Notes: generated by a model not told the origin, from the letters alone. Positions 1 to 5,802 are shown, numbered from the stretch's first letter. The stretch is DNA of 6,102 nucleotides from Fimenecus sp051881395 (GCA_051881395.1 JBJEPU010000181.1:1-6102); one strand, 5' to 3'. Program-made: numbers and translations.

Positions 1-26
1 CCCTACGCACGAAATGCATTTTCAGG
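1..26. repeat. Terminal direct repeat, left copy
   Basis: These 26 bases, from CCCTACGCAC to TTTTCAGG, recur exactly and in the same orientation at 6077-6102, the last bases of the window. The left copy runs straight into the GC-rich inverted repeat that begins at 26. The likeliest reading is a dispersed repeat module that happens to bound the window. A circular molecule or an assembly overlap would give the same pattern and cannot be excluded from sequence alone. Confidence 0.85.
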
Positions 27-97
27 GTAGGGCGGGGGCTTGCCCCCGCCGCGGGATTACCTGTAAATTGACGGCGGGGGCAAGCCCCCGCCCTACC
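26..97. repeat. Perfect 25-bp GC-rich inverted repeat
   Basis: Arms at 26-50 and 73-97 are exact reverse complements, separated by a 22-bp spacer (51-72). Each arm is itself nearly palindromic (GGCGGGGGC-TT-GCCCCCGCC), so the DNA or RNA could form either one long stem or two small hairpins. No poly-T tract follows, so it is not a standard intrinsic terminator. It resembles the short REP/MITE-like palindromes found between genes in many bacteria; no transposase is present. Confidence 0.85.
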
Positions 98-105
98 GTA
101 TAAAT

Positions 106-253
106 TACCCCTACAAACCCCAATTTGTCATCCTGCGCGAAGCGAAGGAACTCCAATAGCACAAAATAAAAATATACGAAATGAGATTCTTCGCCTAACG
201 GCTCAGAATGACAATCGGGCGGATTCTTCGCCTAACGGCTCAGAATGACAATC
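106..253 (+). repeat. Composite intergenic repeat block, left copy
   Basis: This 148-bp block matches the reverse complement of 5811-5950 along its whole length, differing by scattered substitutions and one gap of about 5 bp in an A-rich stretch near 166-172. Shared landmarks in order are TACCCCTACAAA, TTTGTCATCCTG, CTCCAATAGCACAAAA, GAGATTCTTCGCC and CGGCTCAGAATGACAA. Together the two blocks bracket all five genes in inverted orientation. No open reading frame or transposase is associated, so it is non-coding dispersed repeat DNA. Confidence 0.85.
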
Positions 254-295
254 AGGTGGACTCTTCGGCTGTCGCCTCAGAATGACAATCAGGCG
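185..295 (+). repeat. Three tandem 37-bp repeat units
   Basis: Units at 185-221, 222-258 and 259-295 follow each other at an exact 37-bp period. Each starts GATTCTTCG (GACTCTTCG in unit 3) and contains CTCAGAATGACAATC near its end. Units 1 and 2 are almost identical, while unit 3 has diverged in the middle (GGCTGTCGC for GCCTAACGG). Each unit holds an imperfect palindrome with outer arms ATTCT and AGAAT. There are no unique spacers between units, so this is not a CRISPR array. The right flank has two comparable units at a 34-bp period. Confidence 0.85.
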
Positions 296-339
296 GGCGC
301 AATGGCCACCCCAATGCAAGGCTTTTTTCTGTTTTAGAA

Positions 340-356
340 ATATTTTCCGAAAATAT
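340..356. promoter_or_regulatory. 17-bp palindrome upstream of pilin-1 promoter
   Basis: ATATTTTCCGAAAATAT has 8-bp arms that are exact reverse complements around one central base. It ends 12 bases before the -35 box at 369. With no room for an RNA loop, it is more plausible as a dimeric DNA-binding site (activator position or UP-like element) than as a terminator. The role is inferred from position only, and the AT-rich context raises the odds of a chance palindrome. Confidence 0.4.
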
Positions 357-368
357 GCAAAAAAAGTG

Positions 369-397
369 TTGACAAAACAGAAATTAAGGAATATAAT
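369..397 (+). promoter_or_regulatory. Sigma-A promoter for pilin 1
   Basis: A consensus -35 TTGACA (369-374) and a consensus -10 TATAAT (392-397) are separated by exactly 17 bp. Transcription would start near 404, giving a leader of about 60 nt before the GTG start at 466. Both boxes match the consensus fully, so strong basal transcription is expected unless it is repressed. Confidence 0.85.
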
Positions 398-465
398 ACC
401 TGTACAGTACGAAACATTCCCGATTTACGCCCGAAATAGTGCTGTGCAATGAGGGGAAATGAAAA

Positions 466-900
466 GTGAACAAAGCATTTTTTCAAAATAAAAAAGGCTT
501 CACCCTTGTGGAGCTGATGATTGTGGTCGTGATTATGGGGATTTTGGTGGCGGTTGCCATTCCGGTGTACGGCGCGGTGACGACCAATGCCGAACGAAAG
601 ACCTGCCACGCGAATTGTCGAACCATTCAAGAGGTTGCGGCGCATTGCAAAATGCTCAATGATGATACAAACGGATACGCAACACTGTTAAAAGGTGCCA
701 CAACGGTAACCATTACCGACCAGGCAGACGCGCAAAGCAAATTAGACGAACGGTTTTTGAATAGCTTTGAGGGTAGCGCTTTCCCCGAGTGCCCGACGGA
801 CGGGTGCCAGTACACGTTGACCGCCGTCTCAGGAACCCCCGGCGAGTTCCGCGTGGTTTGCTCGGAACACGGCGATAAGGAAGGCAATTTCCCGTCCTAA
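466..900 (+). CDS. Type IV pilin-like protein, cysteine-rich (pilin 1)
   Basis: Predicted structural subunit (prepilin) of a type IV pilus or related surface filament, 144 residues. The leader MNKAFFQNKKG ends at Gly11, and mature residues FTLVE place the conserved Glu at +5, the hallmark of class III signal peptides cut and N-methylated by a prepilin peptidase such as the one at 4663. Residues 12-38 form the hydrophobic alpha-1 helix. The head (about 47-144) has six cysteines (47, 51, 61, 109, 114, 132), enough for three disulfides. The C-terminal pattern FPECP...G...VVCSEHGD resembles GspG-like pilins of Firmicutes. The GTG start is chosen because it gives a normal leader and has GAGGGG (451-456) 9 bases upstream; a nearby ATG at 459 is out of frame. 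It has its own promoter and lies 212 bp before its paralogue. A minor pilin or pseudopilin role is possible. Confidence 0.9.
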   Translation: MNKAFFQNKKGFTLVELMIVVVIMGILVAVAIPVYGAVTTNAERKTCHANCRTIQEVAAHCKMLNDDTNGYATLLKGATTVTITDQADAQSKLDERFLNSFEGSAFPECPTDGCQYTLTAVSGTPGEFRVVCSEHGDKEGNFPS

Positions 901-975
901 CCCGTAAAACAGCGAAGTGCTTATTTTCTAAATCAGAAAAAATACAAATTTTTCATATTTTTTTACAAAAAAGAC

Positions 976-1004
976 TTTACATTTCGATTTTATTGGTATA
1001 TAAT
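976..1004 (+). promoter_or_regulatory. Sigma-A promoter for pilin 2
   Basis: TTTACA (976-981) and TATAAT (999-1004) are spaced by 17 bp. The predicted start near 1011 leaves a leader of about 100 nt. An AT-rich stretch just upstream (about 940-970) could act as an UP element. Pilin 2 is therefore probably transcribed separately from pilin 1, although no clear terminator lies between them; there is only a weak 6-bp AT stem at 924-940. Confidence 0.8.
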
Positions 1005-1052
1005 GACAATATCAAGTTACGGAGTATTCACACTTTATAACATTTTCACAGG

Positions 1053-1076
1053 TATTACGGGCAAACACCCATAATA
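1053..1076 (+). promoter_or_regulatory. Hairpin in the pilin-2 mRNA leader
   Basis: TATTA-C-GGG (1053-1061) pairs with CCC-A-TAATA (1068-1076) around the loop CAAACA, with a single C/A mismatch. It sits in the middle of the leader, about 24 bases before the ribosome binding site, and no T-tract follows. It could stabilise the mRNA or bind a regulator. It does not match the c-di-GMP riboswitch folds I know. The function is unknown and the stem is modest. Confidence 0.4.
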
Positions 1077-1112
1077 TAAAAACACATATTTTTCCAAAAG
1101 GGAGAGAGTTTT

Positions 1113-1577
1113 ATGAGAAAACTTATGCACAGCAAAAAAGGTTTTACACTCGTTGAATTGATGATCGTTGTCGTCATCATGGGTATCCTTGTTGCGGTTG
1201 CGATTCCGGTTTACGGCGCAGTTACCAAGAATGCAGCAAAGAAGACCTGCGATTCCAACATCCGCATTATCAAAGAAAACCTCAACAACTTCCAGATGAC
1301 CGGTTCAGACGAAACCATGACTTGGAATCAGTTAAAAGACAAAATCGGTTACACAAACTCTGCGGTGACATTAGACAGTTCCGCTGCTCCTTCTTTCAAA
1401 GCAACTTTTGAAGGCAACACATACCCGACTTGCCCGAAAGCAGGAAAAGATGCTAGTGGTAATATTAATCAATTTTACACAGTTGATCTCGCCACATCGG
1501 GCACATTCGCTGTATACTGCACTTCTACGGATGCTGACGCTTCTAACCATCAGAAAGCACCCGCTTCTACTCCGTAA
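1113..1577 (+). CDS. Type IV pilin-like protein, probable major pilin (pilin 2)
   Basis: Predicted prepilin of 154 residues. The leader MRKLMHSKKG ends at Gly10, followed by FTLVE with Glu at mature position 5 and a hydrophobic alpha-1 helix (about 11-37). Residues 8-38 are identical to pilin 1, and the heads share F-E-G..YPTCP and a late F.V.C element but otherwise diverge. Only three cysteines are present (46, 107, 136), matching positions 47, 109 and 132 of pilin 1. The C-terminus ends in a Ser/Ala/Pro-rich tail. GGGAG (1100-1104) lies 8 bases before the ATG. Codons lean to GTT, ATC, AAC, GAA and GGT, unlike the neighbouring genes, which suggests high expression. With a dedicated promoter and a strong terminator, this is the better candidate for the abundant subunit; that ranking is inference. 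Confidence 0.9.
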   Translation: MRKLMHSKKGFTLVELMIVVVIMGILVAVAIPVYGAVTKNAAKKTCDSNIRIIKENLNNFQMTGSDETMTWNQLKDKIGYTNSAVTLDSSAAPSFKATFEGNTYPTCPKAGKDASGNINQFYTVDLATSGTFAVYCTSTDADASNHQKAPASTP

Positions 1578-1607
1578 TCAAAATATCTTATAAGTTTTGA
1601 AGCACCC

Positions 1608-1644
1608 CCCCGCAATGCTTTGGCATTGCGGGGTTTTCTTTTTT
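1608..1644 (+). terminator. Intrinsic terminator after pilin 2
   Basis: A perfect 11-bp stem, CCCCGCAATGC (1608-1618) with GCATTGCGGGG (1623-1633), closes a TTTG loop and is followed by TTTTCTTTTTT (1634-1644). This is a textbook Rho-independent terminator beginning 31 bases after the pilin-2 stop. It should isolate the pilins from the yfhO operon, whose own promoter follows directly. Confidence 0.95.
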
Positions 1645-1654
1645 GAAAAACCGC

Positions 1655-1683
1655 TTTTCATTCTTGCAAAACTGTGCTATACT
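1655..1683 (+). promoter_or_regulatory. Extended -10 promoter for the yfhO operon
   Basis: TATACT (1678-1683) is preceded by TG at 1675-1676, giving an extended -10. A weak -35, TTTTCA (1655-1660), lies 17 bp upstream. Transcription would begin near 1690, about 87 nt before the chosen start at 1777. This placement also argues against an in-frame TTG start at 1705, which would leave almost no leader. Confidence 0.65.
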
Positions 1684-1776
1684 ATTTTCTGTATATAGAA
1701 ACATTTGCCTTTTGTGCGCACCGTTTGCGGTTTGGGCGCAAATCCAAGGAAATCAAACAGAACGGATGGATATTGT

Positions 1777-4650
1777 ATGAACGCATTTCTCAAAAAAAGA
1801 AAAAAATGGGTTTTCAGCCTGCTTTCTGCTATTTGCGCGCTTGTGTTGCTGCTTGTGATGTTTGCAGTGAACGGCGTTGCGCCGTTCGGTGACGGCACAC
1901 TTGTGCGCGGCGACGCAGCACTGCAATATGTACCGTTGCTTTCCGAGGCACAGCGGTCTGTGCGGGAGGGCGGCTCGCTTTTGTATTCGTGGGCGGATGG
2001 TTTGGGCGGCAATTATTACGCCACAGTCTGTTATTATTTGCTCAATCCCTTTAATGCGGTGGCGCTGTTGTTCTCCCCTGAAAATGTGACCGACGCTTAT
2101 GCACTGGTGATTGTGCTTTCCACAATGCTTGCCGCATTTTGTGCCGCGTGGTATTTGCAAAGTCATTTTTCGCGCAGTGACCTTTCTACCGTTCTGTTTG
2201 CTTTATTATATACCTTTTCGGGCTTCTTCTTTGCCTATTTTTACAACACCATGTGGCTGTTGCCCTTTGCGTTGTTGCCGCTTGTGGCGCTCGGTATTGA
2301 AAAGTTGACAAGCGGCGGCAAGCCGTGGTTGTATCTTGTGAGCTTGGCACTTTGTATTTTTTCCAATTTCTATTTAAGTTATATGATTTGCATCTTTTCG
2401 GTGCTGTATTTCTTTGTTTGCCTGTTTTCGCGGAAAATCAACAAAAAGGGCGAAGACGATGTAGTGCTGTTGCCGACATTGTTCAAATTCGGCGGCGCGT
2501 CCCTTGCGGCGGGCGGACTTTGCGGTGTTACGCTGCTGCCGATGATAAACGCGCTTTCTGTGGCGTATGTGAAAAGCATTTTTGAAGCGGACGGCTTGTT
2601 GTTTTTCAATCCGCTTGATTTTTTGACGGTGCATTTACCGGGTGTTTTGCCACCCAGTATGGTGATGACAGAAAACACACTGCCCACGCTGATGCTCGGC
2701 TCGGTAGCATTGATTTTGCTTCCGCTGTATGCGTTTGTAAAATCCGTACCCAAAAACGAGCGCGGCGCACATATTGTGCTGACGGTGCTGTTTTTGGTGT
2801 CCTTTGAAATTCCAACGATTTACTATATTTGGCACGGGTTCAGCGCCCCTGCGGCATTGCCGTACCGTTTTATTTTCCTGTATGCGTTTTTGCTTGTGAA
2901 AATGGCATACTCGGTGTGGACGCATCTCGATGAGGTGCGTGTGCCGCTGTTTGCAGTCAGCGGGGTACTCCTTGCGGCGGCATACATATATAGCTTTGTG
3001 CGCTACCGTCATGTCTATGCAACTGCGCTGACAGTCGGTGCCGTTTGCACCGTCCTTTTGCTTGTGCTGTTTTTGGTTTTGCGTAAAGTGCCGAAAAGTA
3101 AAAGAGCCGTTACTGTGTTGGCGCTTGTGATTACTGCCGCCCAGCTTTGTGCCTGCGCAAAAGGTGCGGTTTCCGGCGCAAACAAAAGCGCGTATTTACC
3201 GCTTGCCGACGCGACTGCGGCGGCGCGGGAGCTTACCGACGCGGCGGCAGACGGTTCGTTTTACCGTGTTGAACTTGCAGAAAGCAATGATATTACGCGG
3301 TTGGATTATAATATAAACGGTGCTATGCTTGCAGGTAGTGCATACGGGTATCATGGGGTATCCACATTCTCCTCCTTGTGCGACACCGAAATGGCATTTT
3401 TGCAATATGATATGGGCAACTACGGCAATTTAAGCAACGGCTATGCCTATGCTTCGCAAACGCCGATTTATAATACGCTGTTCGGGGTGCAGTATGTTTG
3501 GGACAATGCCGATGCTGTCAGCGGCGACACCTATTATAAAGTGGTCGGTGAAACCGACGGAATTACGGTTTATCAGGCAAACGGGTATCTCGGTATGGGG
3601 CTGCTGAGCGACGCCGATGTTGCGCAGTGGGACGGGTACAGTATCAATCCGTTTACTTCCCAAACCTCGTTGTGGCAGGCAATGACCGGACAGGAGAATG
3701 TGTTGGAAACCATTCCGATGGATACCATTCGGTTTTATAACAGCCACGCGGTAACGCAGGCGCAAATTGCCGCGTCCGGTGAAGACGGGTCTTTGCATCG
3801 GCATGCAGAGGGGGAAGACGAACACGACGCGCATGACCATGAAGAAGAGAGCGCGGATACTTCGTTGTTTGATGTGTTGGAGCAAGTGGACGGGTACTGC
3901 GCTTATAAAGCGGACGGCGAAAATTACAGCGTGACCTATACGTTTACCCCGCAAAAAACGCAGAATATCTTTATAAACGTTCGTGCCGGTATGTTTGACA
4001 CGCTGACCGTAGATAATGAAAAACAAGTGCATTTCTTTGGCAAACGCTTGGTGGACCTCGGGGTGCGGCAAGCAGGTGTGCCAATTACAGTTGCGTTTAC
4101 TACAACGGACAAATCCCTGTTTGGCGGTGTGACTGAGAATTTATACGATGATGCGGTGTATCTTGCCGCGGCAGGGGTGAATGATGAAGCCTATCAGGCA
4201 GGCTTGCAGGCCTTGCAAGAGAACGGCACATTGAAAATGACCGAATTTTCCGAAACAGCGATTACAGGCACGGTTTCTGCGACAAAAGACTGCGTGATGA
4301 CCGTGGCGATGCCGTATGACGCGGGCTGGACGGTAACCATAGACGGCGAAGCAACGGAGCTTATCGAGCACAGCTCCCATTGGATGATGTTCTCGGTGCC
4401 TGCGGGCGAGCACGAAATCGAAATGCATTATTTCCCGCAAGGGCTGAAAGAGGGCCTGTTTGTTTCGGCGGCAACACTGCTGATGATTTTCCTTTCGATT
4501 TTGCTGACCAAAATGCGCGCGGCGCGTTTTGCCGCAGAGGAAGCGGAGGAACAGCGTGCGAACGAGGCGGCGGAGCATAATCCATCGGCGGAGTCCGCCG
4601 CACCTGAACGCGAAACAGCCGAAGAAAATCCGCCGAAAGCGACAGAATAA
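1777..4650 (+). CDS. YfhO-family polytopic membrane protein
   Basis: A 957-residue integral membrane protein of the YfhO family, GT-C-like proteins linked in Firmicutes to glycosylation of cell-surface polymers such as lipoteichoic acid. The N-terminal half (about 11-462) has roughly 13 hydrophobic segments. A motif after the first helix, RGDAALQYVPLL (44-55), matches the Asp...Gln-Tyr-x-Pro element expected near a GT-C active site. HGVSTFSSL (526-534), typical of YfhO proteins, opens a large outside domain (about 465-890), followed by one last membrane helix (about 893-911) and a 46-residue Glu/Ala-rich tail. Odd: a His/Asp/Glu cluster with His at 674, 676, 683, 686 and 688. The ATG is chosen for the basic, then hydrophobic N-terminus and GGATGGA (1764-1770) 6 bases upstream; the frame is open upstream to 1705. 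First gene of an operon with a prepilin peptidase. The donor and acceptor are unknown. Confidence 0.85.
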   Translation: MNAFLKKRKKWVFSLLSAICALVLLLVMFAVNGVAPFGDGTLVRGDAALQYVPLLSEAQRSVREGGSLLYSWADGLGGNYYATVCYYLLNPFNAVALLFSPENVTDAYALVIVLSTMLAAFCAAWYLQSHFSRSDLSTVLFALLYTFSGFFFAYFYNTMWLLPFALLPLVALGIEKLTSGGKPWLYLVSLALCIFSNFYLSYMICIFSVLYFFVCLFSRKINKKGEDDVVLLPTLFKFGGASLAAGGLCGVTLLPMINALSVAYVKSIFEADGLLFFNPLDFLTVHLPGVLPPSMVMTENTLPTLMLGSVALILLPLYAFVKSVPKNERGAHIVLTVLFLVSFEIPTIYYIWHGFSAPAALPYRFIFLYAFLLVKMAYSVWTHLDEVRVPLFAVSGVLLAAAYIYSFVRYRHVYATALTVGAVCTVLLLVLFLVLRKVPKSKRAVTVLALVITAAQLCACAKGAVSGANKSAYLPLADATAAARELTDAAADGSFYRVELAESNDITRLDYNINGAMLAGSAYGYHGVSTFSSLCDTEMAFLQYDMGNYGNLSNGYAYASQTPIYNTLFGVQYVWDNADAVSGDTYYKVVGETDGITVYQANGYLGMGLLSDADVAQWDGYSINPFTSQTSLWQAMTGQENVLETIPMDTIRFYNSHAVTQAQIAASGEDGSLHRHAEGEDEHDAHDHEEESADTSLFDVLEQVDGYCAYKADGENYSVTYTFTPQKTQNIFINVRAGMFDTLTVDNEKQVHFFGKRLVDLGVRQAGVPITVAFTTTDKSLFGGVTENLYDDAVYLAAAGVNDEAYQAGLQALQENGTLKMTEFSETAITGTVSATKDCVMTVAMPYDAGWTVTIDGEATELIEHSSHWMMFSVPAGEHEIEMHYFPQGLKEGLFVSAATLLMIFLSILLTKMRAARFAAEEAEEQRANEAAEHNPSAESAAPERETAEENPPKATE

Positions 4651-4662
4651 ACAGAGGGGGAA

Positions 4663-5478
4663 ATGCAGATGGACTACAACGGGTATTTACTGCTGATGAA
4701 AATTTTTATCGGCGTGTTTGTCTTTTTGTTCGGTATTGTCATCGGCAGTTTTTTGAATGTGCTGATTTACCGAATCCCGCGCGGGTTGGATTTCAAAAAG
4801 GGCTCGTCATTTTGTACCACCTGTAAGCATCCGCTGAAATGGTATGACCTGTTTCCGCTGTTCAGTTGGCTGTTTTTAGGCGGCAAATGCCGTTACTGCA
4901 AAGCGAAAATTTCGCCGATTTACCCGATTGTGGAGGCGGCGAACGGCATTTTGTGGGTGCTGTCGTATGTCTTTTTGGCAGATTGCAATTTGAATTTTGC
5001 CCTGCTCGGGTATTTTCTCGTCTGCTCGGCGCTCGTTGTTGTGTTCTGTATTGATTTTCAGTTCCAAATTATTCCCGATTCGATGTGGGTGACCGTTTTA
5101 CTCGGCGGTGTGCTCGTCTATGTGCAACAGATTTTAGACCACGGCTTCGTCTGGCAGGAGCTGGTGTCGCGGCTGGTCGGGATTTTCACCGCAAGCGGGG
5201 TTTTGTTTGTGCTCGCCATGCTTTACAAGGGCGGCATGGGCGGCGGCGACATCAAGCTGATGGCGGCGGCAGGCTTCCTTTTGGGCTGGCGCAATGTGCT
5301 GATTGCCTTAATGCTCGGCGCGGTGGTCGGTACACTTTGGCTCGCCGTGACGCGCACGCTCAAAAAAAGCGATATGAAAAAAGAAGTGCCCTTTGGGCCG
5401 CATCTTGCGATTGGAATTTTACTGTCGTTGTATTTTGCCGACCCGCTGATGCAATGGTATGTCGGGATTTGGTCTTAA
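4663..5478 (+). CDS. pilD: Prepilin peptidase (type IV leader peptidase, A24 family)
   Basis: Membrane aspartic protease that removes the short leader of type IV prepilins at the Gly|Phe bond and usually N-methylates the new terminus. The 271-residue length fits the bifunctional form. GSFLNVLIYRIP (28-39) begins the N-terminal domain, two CxxC pairs (51/54 and 76/79) fit its zinc site, and the catalytic aspartates are D131 (in CIDFQFQIIPD) and D196 (in GGGDIKL, the GxGD motif). PFGPHLAIG near the C-terminus is also conserved. Several hydrophobic segments span the protein. It starts 12 bases after the yfhO stop, so the two are cotranscribed. The start is uncertain: AGAGGGGG (4653-4660) is very close to ATG 4663 and better spaced for ATG 4669, which would drop two residues. 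The substrates are presumably the two upstream pilins. The comC/gspO names apply equally. Confidence 0.95.
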   Translation: MQMDYNGYLLLMKIFIGVFVFLFGIVIGSFLNVLIYRIPRGLDFKKGSSFCTTCKHPLKWYDLFPLFSWLFLGGKCRYCKAKISPIYPIVEAANGILWVLSYVFLADCNLNFALLGYFLVCSALVVVFCIDFQFQIIPDSMWVTVLLGGVLVYVQQILDHGFVWQELVSRLVGIFTASGVLFVLAMLYKGGMGGGDIKLMAAAGFLLGWRNVLIALMLGAVVGTLWLAVTRTLKKSDMKKEVPFGPHLAIGILLSLYFADPLMQWYVGIWS

Positions 5479-5502
5479 TCTCTGTTTGAAAGGATTTTTG
5501 AA

Positions 5503-5802
5503 ATGTTAATACACACGGTAATGTGGAAATTTGCAGACGCCGAGGGCAAAACCAAGGCGGAAAATGTGGACATTGTAAAAGAAGGACTCGAAGCGCTTAT
5601 CGGAAAAGTGCCGGTATTGCAATCCATTGAATTTTTCAAAAACGAGGTGGTTTGCGACCGCAATTTTGACGCGATGTTGGTGGTGAAGGTGGCGAACGAA
5701 GCGGATTTGGACGCCTACAAAAATCACCCCGCGCACAAGGCGGTTGCCGCGTATGTGGCGAAAGTCACCACCGCCCGCGCCGCCGTGGATATTTATGCGT
5801 AA
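5503..5802 (+). CDS. Dabb-family (dimeric alpha-beta barrel) small protein
   Basis: A 99-residue cytoplasmic protein matching the 'stress responsive A/B barrel' (Dabb) family. Visible family features are the opening beta strand MLIHTVMWKF with His4, a central strand FDAMLVVKV (55-63), and the signature YKNHPAHKAV (72-81) with His75 and His78, followed by a closing strand VDIY. Length is normal for a single-domain member. AAAGGA (5489-5494) lies 8 bases before the ATG. The gap of 24 bases after the prepilin peptidase, with no promoter or terminator visible, makes it the third gene of the operon. Some relatives are plant stress proteins or polyketide cyclases, but most bacterial members have no known reaction. 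No link to pili is evident, and no terminator is seen before the repeats that begin 8 bases downstream. Confidence 0.85.
   Translation: MLIHTVMWKFADAEGKTKAENVDIVKEGLEALIGKVPVLQSIEFFKNEVVCDRNFDAMLVVKVANEADLDAYKNHPAHKAVAAYVAKVTTARAAVDIYA

Noticed and set aside
185..295. CRISPR array
   Set aside because: The 37-bp units are contiguous, with no unique spacers between them and no cas gene nearby.
924..940. Terminator after pilin 1
   Set aside because: The stem TTTTCT/AGAAAA is only 6 bp, with a single G-C pair and no clean T-tract, so it is too weak to call.
1011..1112. c-di-GMP riboswitch before pilin 2
   Set aside because: GGGCAAAC occurs at 1059-1066, but the flanking GNRA tetraloop and receptor elements of the class I fold are absent, and I see no class II fold either.
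1605..1611. Seven-C tract as a phase-variation switch
   Set aside because: It lies outside any coding region, after the pilin-2 stop, and forms part of the terminator stem.
1705..1776. In-frame upstream extension of the yfhO frame from a TTG at 1705
   Set aside because: No Shine-Dalgarno site is suitable there, the predicted transcript starts only about 15 bases upstream, and the extension is polar and unlike a YfhO N-terminus. ATG 1777 gives the expected basic, then hydrophobic start.
3430..4071. 213-codon open frame on the minus strand inside yfhO
   Set aside because: It is an antisense shadow of a clearly coding gene, with no ribosome binding site or recognisable domain, and has a composition dictated by the other strand.
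5085..5489. 134-codon second-frame open reading frame inside pilD
   Set aside because: It overlaps the conserved GxGD region of the prepilin peptidase in another frame and gives an Arg-rich low-complexity product typical of a shadow frame.
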